Assembly (NCBI GenBank): GCA_003511885.1
Contig: DOIX01000125.1
Coordinates: 1 to 39,613 of the forward strand
From: Cyanobacteria bacterium UBA11153
GTDB taxonomy: Bacteria; Cyanobacteriota; Cyanobacteriia; Cyanobacteriales; Coleofasciculaceae
Direction: 5' to 3'
DNA length: 39,613 bases
Shown here: positions 33,908-39,613 of the stretch, piece after piece
Position numbering within the stretch: position 1 is the stretch's first letter
Layout of the letters: each line of letters opens with the position of its first letter
Made by a program: the position numbers and the translations under genes
Notes under the pieces: model-generated
Told to the model about the DNA's origin: nothing
Databases searched by the model: none
The model's input: only the letters and a program-made list of their open reading frames with translations

Positions 33908-35684
33908 TAGTTTTATCCTCTTGTATTGTGGATTGACCGTATTGAAAAGGAACAATGGAAAACGCTTTGTTTTCCTGATGGAGCCTCAGCAATTCACGAG
34001 CTACGTTTTCGCTGTAAGCTTTATCCATTGAGTAAGGTAATTGCCGCCAAGGTTTCAAAATTCGGTGTAACGATAGCACCAACCATTCACCTTTAGCAAA
34101 AAATTCACCCAAGATTTTGCGGTTATAAACCCATGTATGAACGCAAGCAGATGCAGTATGTAACGCGCAGTATTTTTTCGCCAATTCAAATAATTCTGGT
34201 GATTGATCGTGTCCGTATTCAAATCCAGAATTAGCGATAATTTCATCGAAATTATCTAATTCTTCCAGAATAACATTGGCGAAGGATGTCACTTTCTCCA
34301 ACACTTCTGGATTGACAGATGAATCGGTTTTGAGATCCTCTAATTGTTTGAGCGCAATTTCTAACCCTTGCAGAACATCATCAGCCCCCTTCCCGAATAA
34401 CTGAAGTTTCTCTGGTTCAAAATGCGGTACTGGTTTTTCTAGAGAGAAAATAGTTTCCAGACGCGCTTGGATACCTTCCATTATTTTGGCATTTCTTCTC
34501 GCCCGATATTTGACAATCTGACGGAATTGCAAAATTAGTGCGTGTAAGTTAACCACGCTGCTGCCGTCAAACATGCTAATAATGGAATTATCCCGTAGCA
34601 TCTTCTGGAAAATCCCGCAATCGTGTTCGTCCCTGAAGTAGAAACGCGAACCTAGTACTACATACACGTTATTAACTAGGTTTTCCAGTTGCACCGGGAC
34701 AAAATATTTAACCACAGATGCCCATACCGAAAATTGCTCTGGTACGACATGGAATCCTCTAGCGGCGGCAATGGTTTCGCAGTCGCATAGCAAGTGATCC
34801 AGAAAAGCTTCGACTAAGGTTTGGCGAGGTTGGGGAATATCCAAAACAGTTTTCCCGTATAATTTCCTCTCTAGAGCAAAGTTTAGCGTAGTTCTTAAGG
34901 CGGTATCGGCTGCGCCGTGGGCGAAAGCGGCACACATTGTCCGGGTAATTTGAAATCCTTTTAGTGCGATTTCTAATCCCGATCCTTCTTCTTTCAAGCG
35001 CATATCTTCGGGAATAAAACAATCTTTAAACCCAATTCCACTCATATCACAACCGCGAATACCATGAGTGCGAATTTTCGGAAGATTGTAATATTGTTCT
35101 GGATTGATTCGCGCTTTATCCACCATAAATAAGGATAAACAACGAGCGCCTCCTTCTGGATCTGTTTTGGCTAATACAAAAGTAATCCCGGATCTTGTAG
35201 CTCGGTTAATTGGCCATTTTTCCCCATTTAAGAGATAACCACCAGGAACTTTTGTTGCCGTCACATCGCCAGCAATTAAATCGCTACCGTGTGCCCTTTC
35301 TGAATAGGCAAGACACATCGTCCCGTTTTCATTTTTCATGAAATTGGAGAGTCTTTGTTTCTGTGCCTCTGTACCCGCCATCCAAGTCAAAAATGACCAA
35401 AACATGGTGGTAAAACTGATCCCTGTGGTTTGATCTCGCCGCGACAGACATCGCACAAAGGCCACAAATTCTTCAAATGAGGTAAATTCGCCACCACATG
35501 CAACGGGAATGTAATAATGTTGCAGTTTCCAGTTGTAGAGCCAGTTGACTTCATCTTCGGTAAATGCTTCCTCTTCATCGAGTTCAACTACTCGCTTGAA
35601 GGACATAACACTATCTGGATTAAAGGGATCTCCTAAATCCTTTTCTAAGGCTTCGGCAAGTTGATACTGTTTCAGTTTGTGCAT
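33876..35684 (-). CDS. acyl-CoA dehydrogenase family protein acting on carrier-bound acyl chain
   Basis: 602 residues, longer than the roughly 380 of ordinary acyl-CoA dehydrogenases. It shows the ACAD order: an N-terminal helical part, LAYSERAHGSDLIAGDVTAT and GGYLLNGEKWPINRATRSG (flavin and substrate regions), then ARNAKIM and a long extra helical C-terminal domain (about 410-600). It presumably uses FAD to introduce an alpha,beta double bond. Next to a FAAL and overlapping an ACP gene, the likely substrate is acyl-ACP rather than acyl-CoA. GGAGGAG lies six bases before the ATG. It starts 168 bases downstream of the FAAL stop. Confidence 0.9.
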   Translation of the reverse strand: MHKLKQYQLAEALEKDLGDPFNPDSVMSFKRVVELDEEEAFTEDEVNWLYNWKLQHYYIPVACGGEFTSFEEFVAFVRCLSRRDQTTGISFTTMFWSFLTWMAGTEAQKQRLSNFMKNENGTMCLAYSERAHGSDLIAGDVTATKVPGGYLLNGEKWPINRATRSGITFVLAKTDPEGGARCLSLFMVDKARINPEQYYNLPKIRTHGIRGCDMSGIGFKDCFIPEDMRLKEEGSGLEIALKGFQITRTMCAAFAHGAADTALRTTLNFALERKLYGKTVLDIPQPRQTLVEAFLDHLLCDCETIAAARGFHVVPEQFSVWASVVKYFVPVQLENLVNNVYVVLGSRFYFRDEHDCGIFQKMLRDNSIISMFDGSSVVNLHALILQFRQIVKYRARRNAKIMEGIQARLETIFSLEKPVPHFEPEKLQLFGKGADDVLQGLEIALKQLEDLKTDSSVNPEVLEKVTSFANVILEELDNFDEIIANSGFEYGHDQSPELFELAKKYCALHTASACVHTWVYNRKILGEFFAKGEWLVLSLHRILKPWRQLPYSMDKAYSENVARELLRLHQENKAFSIVPFQYGQSTIQEDKTNASPELQLQA

Positions 35685-35765
35685 TATTGCTCCTCCACAG
35701 TTAATATTATTAGTTTAGTTATTTGTTATTTGTCATGTGTCACCGTGTTTAGTCCTTTCCTTTGT

Positions 35766-35845
35766 TTGTAGTAGGGGCTTTAGCGCCAAAGCGCTGGCTA
35801 CTAACCTGGGCTTGTAGTAGGGGCTTTAGCGCTTTAGCGCTCGCT
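35766..35845. repeat. two copies of a dispersed repeat between FAAL and ACAD genes
   Basis: TGTAGTAGGGGCTTTAGCGC occurs at about 35766-35785 and again from about 35813, each followed by GCTTTAGCGCT-like palindromic sequence. It lies in the 168-base gap between the ligase and the dehydrogenase. Confidence 0.8.
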
Positions 35846-35852
35846 ACGAACT

Positions 35853-37697
35853 TTAGACGGATGACTTTTGATGGACTTGCTGTGCTAAAGAATCCACTGC
35901 CCCCTGAAGTTCCCGGTACTTGGCAGTAAGTTTGGGATTCTCACTCCAATCTGCCACAACTTCTAGTTCTCCAGCTAGGAAACTGGCTTTTCCGGCACGG
36001 CGCTGAATCTTACCGCTAGAGGTTTTCAGGATATTTCCTGGTTTGACTAAAACTACGGCATAAGCGGTAAGTTCATGATCCTCTGCCACCGCTTGACGAA
36101 TATCAGCGATAACTGTATCAAAGTCTACATCCTGAGTCCGCCGTTCCACCTCCTGAAGAATCACTAATTTTTCTTCGCCACCTACCTCAATGGAAAATGT
36201 TGCCCCGTAATCTGGACGTAAGGCAGGATGCACTTGCTGGACAGTCCATTCAATGTCTTGGGGATAGTGATTTGTACCTCGGATAATAATAAGATCTTTA
36301 ATCCGACCCGTGATAAATAATTCACCATCTTTGACAAAGCCTAAGTCTCCTGTCCTCAGAAATGGTCCTTCTCCGGTATCGCTAAGGTAGGCTTGGAAGG
36401 TTTCTGTGGTTTCTTCGGTGCGTTCCCAGTATCCTTTGGCTACGCTGGGATCTTTTACCCAAATTTCGCCTACTTCATTGGGGGCGCATTTAGTCTTCTT
36501 GTCTGGATCGGCGATCGCAATTTGGGTATTGCAGACGAGTTTACCGCATCCCGGCATGGTTCTGACTAGTTCGGCATCGGCTTTAGCGACAACTATCTGA
36601 TTTCTTTCTAGTGCGGTAGCATCTAGGGTACAGAGTACTGGTTGTGCCCCTAAAGGTTTGGCTGACACTAACAGGGTATATTCTGCTAATCCGTAAGCTG
36701 GGGCAAAGGTATGCCAACTGAAACCACAAGGGGCAAAGGTTTCGACAAATTTTTCCATCACTTTGGGGTTGATGGGTTCGGCGGCGTTTCCGGCTGCTTG
36801 CCAACTGCTAAGATCTAGAGTTTCTAGTTGTTTAGGTTTGGCGCGACGGACGCACAAATCGTAAGCAAAGTTGGGGGCTTGGGAGTGAGTACCCTTATAT
36901 TTGGCGATCGCTTCTAACCATCGCATTGGCTGTTTAATAAAGGAAAATGGTGACATCACGTAACAAGGTGTCCCATTGTAAAGGGGCTGGATTAACCCTT
37001 CCACTAAACCATAATCGTGGAAATAAGGCATCCAAGTAATTGTTACGCTGTCTGCTCCATACCCGCAGGCTTGGTTAAGATACTTTTCATGCCACACCAG
37101 ATTTTTGTGACTCAGCATTACCCCTTTTGGTGTAGAGGTTGAACCGGATGTGTACTGAAGATAAGCCAACTCCTCACCATCTACTTGAGGATCTTGCCAT
37201 TTTTCAGCTAATTCTAGATCCACCTGTTCCGTATCAAACCACTCCATCTCCTCAAATTCCGGAAAATCCTCCCTGACTGTTTCAATCAAGGATAAGATTT
37301 GTCCGGTAGTGAGAACAAAACTAGCTTTCGCATCCTGGACAATTGCTCTCAATCTCGGTAAAGTGCGCTTCAACCTTCCACTTTCCGGCGGCGGTACGGG
37401 AATCGCAATTACCCCACTGTACAAACATCCACAAAATGCCCCAATCACATCCAATCCTTGGGGATACAACAGCAAACCCCTCTCTCCCCTGGCATGATGC
37501 TGTTGCAGTTTTGCTGCAATTGCTCTAGCTAAGATATCCAATTCCGAATATGTCAGCGATGGTCCTTCTGTCTTACCATCAATCAGGAATGTATAAGCAG
37601 TTTGGTCAGGTTGTGCGCTTGCTCTCCAGTGCAGGAGTTCAATTAACGTCGAAAATCGATCCGTGGGTACAGTTGGACTAGCAGGATTTGGCAGCAT
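35853..37697 (-). CDS. fatty acyl-AMP ligase (FAAL)
   Basis: 614 residues. It activates a free fatty acid with ATP to acyl-AMP and loads it onto a carrier protein. Adenylation motifs are present: YTSGSTSTPKGV (182-193), MPYFHDYGLVEGLIQPLYNG, FAPAYGLAEYTLLVSAK, RTGDLGFVKDGELFITGR, and the catalytic lysine in TSSGKIQRR (Lys563). The block after the A5 motif and DLIIIRGTNHYPQDIEWTVQ mark it as FAAL rather than acyl-CoA ligase. No carrier or PKS domain is fused. First gene of the same-strand set FAAL-ACAD-ACP-MBOAT-SGNH; by position it plays the part that DltA plays in D-alanylation. Confidence 0.96.
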   Translation of the reverse strand: MLPNPASPTVPTDRFSTLIELLHWRASAQPDQTAYTFLIDGKTEGPSLTYSELDILARAIAAKLQQHHARGERGLLLYPQGLDVIGAFCGCLYSGVIAIPVPPPESGRLKRTLPRLRAIVQDAKASFVLTTGQILSLIETVREDFPEFEEMEWFDTEQVDLELAEKWQDPQVDGEELAYLQYTSGSTSTPKGVMLSHKNLVWHEKYLNQACGYGADSVTITWMPYFHDYGLVEGLIQPLYNGTPCYVMSPFSFIKQPMRWLEAIAKYKGTHSQAPNFAYDLCVRRAKPKQLETLDLSSWQAAGNAAEPINPKVMEKFVETFAPCGFSWHTFAPAYGLAEYTLLVSAKPLGAQPVLCTLDATALERNQIVVAKADAELVRTMPGCGKLVCNTQIAIADPDKKTKCAPNEVGEIWVKDPSVAKGYWERTEETTETFQAYLSDTGEGPFLRTGDLGFVKDGELFITGRIKDLIIIRGTNHYPQDIEWTVQQVHPALRPDYGATFSIEVGGEEKLVILQEVERRTQDVDFDTVIADIRQAVAEDHELTAYAVVLVKPGNILKTSSGKIQRRAGKASFLAGELEVVADWSENPKLTAKYRELQGAVDSLAQQVHQKSSV

Positions 37698-38011
37698 TTT
37701 GACAAATGTCTCAATAAATGTTATAGATTTTCAGTTTTATGGTAATTAGCGATTGCCTTCGGCAGCAGCGAAGCTGAACGCGGTTATGTCAGATTGGAAA
37801 TTGACGTACTCCCCCGGTTGAAACAGGAATATGCAGTGCTTCATTTGCCGGATCTTGGCATATTTTTCCCCGGAATGACCAGTAGTTTTACCAAAGCTTT
37901 ATAAAAAGTGATGGTGCGTTATGCGAAAGCTAACGCACCTTACAGATAGATGCTAGCGAGTAGCGCTATACTTTTGATGATTTTTTGACTTAATTCCCTG
38001 TCTCCCTACTT
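37698..38011. other. gene-free stretch with a perfect nine-base hairpin
   Basis: GGTGCGTTA (37913-37921) pairs exactly with TAACGCACC (37931-37939) across TGCGAAAGC, a common dispersed palindrome in cyanobacteria. It lies 72 bases past the stop of the SH3 gene and upstream of FAAL, so it could end the SH3 transcript. The FAAL promoter must lie in the left part, but none was clear. A repeat GGCAGCAGCGAAGCTGAACG is at about 37760. Confidence 0.6.
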
Positions 38012-38707
38012 CTACTGACAAGAAATTTCCGGACCGAGATTGCCTTCTGGGAAGCCACTGGAAATCCATCCCGCCTTGGGACTGCTAATTTGAACCCAAG
38101 TACGCCCTTCACTATCTTTTTCACTGCGTCGAGGATTGGCTAACCGCACTGTGTTACCCACCATCAGACGACCAACTACGGCACCACTATTGGGATTTTG
38201 ACGAATCACCAAACCTTCAGGAAATTTGACTTTACGACAGTCGCCACCAGAAGAGGTAGCAGGAGGAGTAGTAGGTGTGGGCTTAGAGGGTGAAGGTGTG
38301 GGAGTGGGGCTGGGAGATGGTGCTGGGCGTTCAGTTTTTTTGCAAGGTTTGAGATTATTTGCCTGGACATATCCAGTGAAAGGTGCGCTAATGGCAATCC
38401 AACCACCACTACCACTATCTGCGAGAGTAACTTCGCCATCAAGATCCACTGTTCCCAGGGTTTGACTGCCTTCTGAGCGTTGACTGTACACAAAAATACG
38501 CTGTTTAGCTGCACGACATTCTCCTGCTAGAGTCTGTGCCAGTTGCCATTCTGCCTGAGACTCGACTGAGGCAGGTTGGGAGCTTGGGATGGTGTCATCT
38601 CCGGGATGATTACCTACAGCAGTAGCAGGAACTACAAAACTGACGCTGGTGCTGGATATTAAGGCACAGAGAGCAACGGACTTACTCCAATAACTGATTA
38701 TTTTCAT
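38012..38707 (-). CDS. secreted protein with two SH3-type domains
   Basis: 231 residues from the ATG at 38707 (AGGAGG ten bases upstream; the GTG at 38716 touches the Shine-Dalgarno). The N-terminus (MKIISYWSKSVALCALISST, then a hydrophobic stretch to about residue 30) is a signal peptide. The first bacterial SH3-like domain is at about 60-125 (QRIFVYSQRS, GGWIAISAPFTGYVQANNL), then a Pro/Ser/Thr linker, then a second domain (GLVIRQNPNSGAVVGRLMVGNTVRL, GRTWVQISSPKAGWI). Cysteine pairs flank both domains. Bacterial SH3 domains usually bind cell-wall peptides or ligands outside the cell. Reads the same way as the FAAL cluster but separated by 314 bases. Confidence 0.9.
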   Translation of the reverse strand: MKIISYWSKSVALCALISSTSVSFVVPATAVGNHPGDDTIPSSQPASVESQAEWQLAQTLAGECRAAKQRIFVYSQRSEGSQTLGTVDLDGEVTLADSGSGGWIAISAPFTGYVQANNLKPCKKTERPAPSPSPTPTPSPSKPTPTTPPATSSGGDCRKVKFPEGLVIRQNPNSGAVVGRLMVGNTVRLANPRRSEKDSEGRTWVQISSPKAGWISSGFPEGNLGPEISCQ

Positions 38708-39019
38708 CTGACACACTCCTCCTATTGTTCCACAATGTTTATTTTAGGGAATTGATATCCCCCACTGCTAAGGATAATAGTTAACCTTAGCTCTATGAGA
38801 CGTTAAATAACTTTCAACCTGATGAGGGAATAACCAGAGAAGCACTAACTGAAGCCTGAAAACAATTCCCCGTTAAGGAGTTCCCCCTTCCCCAATAACA
38901 GAGGGGATGGCATCCTTTTCGCAACATAGCGTTACATCCCCCATGCTTCAACAGAAGAAAAATCATCTACAATCAACTCAAAGATCGCTCAACTCCACCA
39001 CTTCAGGGTTTATCTAACC
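38708..39019. other. gene-free stretch, no feature recognised
   Basis: No reading frame, strong hairpin or tandem repeat was found in these 312 bases. It is the divergent space between the SH3 gene and the mosaic of gene fragments at the right end; the SH3 promoter should lie here. Confidence 0.5.
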
Positions 39020-39490
39020 ATGAGCAACCGTCACTACATCAGAAAACAAGCTGTCAGTAGATCCAATTTACCACCACAAACAGATCTCTTCCAAACTCAC
39101 TCCTTTACCCCCCCCAAAAAAGGCTCTAACCCTTAGCCTGAATGAGATTTAGGCTCTATACGCCTGGTTAGTAAAATTTGGTTACAACGCAGCCAAAATA
39201 CCCCTATTCCCGCCCCATCCCGATTCCCAAGCCCCAATCCTAGAAAATGCCAGTGCTAAGGAGGCACAAGCTAATCAACAAGAGAAACCACAAGAATTAG
39301 AAACATCCCAAGCCCAAAAAGATAATCGAGAGATATCCGCTGAAACGGAAAAGATGCAATCGGATGAATTGGCAGAAAGAGTATCTGATGAAGAAGAGAA
39401 AGAATCTAATTCAGAATTAACAGAGCCACCTGAAGTCGAAACTCAATCGGCTCCTTCGTGCAAGAGAGCCAGTCACCCATCCCTGAATTT
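39020..39490 (+). pseudogene. frameshifted N-terminal fragment of a DUF4157-like (eCIS-associated) protein
   Basis: From the ATG at 39020 a frame reads MSNRHYIRKQAVSRSNLPPQ, then TDLFQTHSFTPPKKGSNP, and stops at 39136. From 39153 another frame resumes with YAWLVKFGYNAAKIPLFPPH, then a long Glu/Gln/Lys-rich stretch (residues from about 39240), and runs past 39480. Together they look like the disordered N-terminus that precedes the DUF4157 core of cyanobacterial eCIS-associated proteins (LLQTRPF, KFGYN-type motifs). The core domain itself is absent. A frameshift and stop near 39136-39152 break it. The family call rests on motif resemblance only. Confidence 0.4.
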
Positions 39491-39568
39491 ATGGCAAATC
39501 CTCTACAAACTCCCCACAGCGGGTATCACGGTGATGGCCCTGCCACGCGCTTCTTTGAAGGATGGTAA
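39491..39568 (+). pseudogene. N-terminal stub of a tocopherol cyclase-like gene
   Basis: An ATG opens a frame of 25 codons, MANPLQTPHSGYHGDGPATR then FFEGW and a TAA at 39566-39568. The P-HSGYH-x-x-G and FFEGW motifs are the signature start of tocopherol cyclase (slr1737/VTE1 family), which normally continues FFEGWY.R and runs to about 360 residues. The homology stops exactly after FFEGW. Upstream, the frame reads VQESQSPIPEF, and the fragment overlaps the preceding DUF4157-like frame. This is a truncated copy fused by recombination, or a decayed gene; the functional gene, if any, lies elsewhere. Confidence 0.7.
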
Positions 39569-39613
39569 GCCGTTACGCATTTAATTTATCTGTTTTGAAT
39601 GAGGGGGAGCAGG

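Noticed and set aside
35853..37697. FAAL as the loading module of a polyketide or lipopeptide cluster
   Set aside because: No PKS or NRPS domain occurs on either side within the window, and the next genes are MBOAT and SGNH; it remains possible only if such genes lie elsewhere.
39354..39584. Separate 76-codon gene at the right end
   Set aside because: It is the later part of the frameshifted DUF4157-like fragment, and its last third is the tocopherol cyclase stub read in the wrong frame.

Overview
The window comes from a cyanobacterium, probably a filamentous one. psaE (photosystem I) is present, the HIP1 octamer GCGATCGC is scattered throughout, and there are many families typical of large cyanobacterial genomes: Uma2/DUF820, XisH-XisI, DUF4058, TPR and WD40 proteins, FAAL. 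Intergenic DNA is full of short dispersed and tandem repeats. No rRNA, tRNA or CRISPR array was recognised.

Left end (1-6.2 kb): an unrecognised cytosolic protein, then what I read as the wreck of an integron. It has an attC-like palindrome (1808-1896) with bulged bases and an unpaired spacer, a 1.29 kb gene cassette on the minus strand whose ORF is damaged at its 5' end, a half recombination site (about 3099-3125), and the C-terminal quarter of an integron-type tyrosine integrase (3116-3337). A Uma2 nuclease-like gene and an exported TPR protein follow.

6.2-20.1 kb: a predicted nuclease (DUF6602-like) downstream of an M48 metalloprotease; tsaB; then a signalling block. This is a Ser/Thr kinase divergent from an AAA-type ATPase, followed by a 1572-residue NLR-like protein (degenerate NTPase - TPR - STAND NTPase - membrane helix - 14 nearly identical WD40 blades). 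XisH/XisI and a DUF4058 gene follow. A dispersed repeat has been inserted in frame in the kinase, and tsaB also carries an in-frame insertion.

20.1-22.9 kb: housekeeping genes mutM and psaE, and a multi-pass UPF0104-like membrane protein.

22.9-37.7 kb: a long same-strand envelope block. Reading leftwards from 37.7 kb: fatty acyl-AMP ligase, acyl-CoA dehydrogenase-like enzyme, acyl carrier protein, MBOAT acyltransferase, SGNH-like exported protein; then NDH-2, an HTTM-DCC fusion, a second MBOAT-SGNH pair, a decayed copy of the second SGNH gene, and a dolichol-phosphate-mannose-synthase-like glycosyltransferase. The first five genes match the DltA-DltC-DltB-DltD logic (ligase, carrier, MBOAT, SGNH) with a fatty-acid ligase and an added dehydrogenase. 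I infer a system that activates a fatty acid, oxidises it on a carrier protein, and transfers it across the membrane to an extracytoplasmic acceptor.

Right end (38.0-39.6 kb): a secreted SH3-type protein, then a mosaic of gene fragments: a frameshifted N-terminal piece resembling eCIS-associated DUF4157 proteins, running into the first 25 codons of a tocopherol-cyclase-like gene that ends at a stop.
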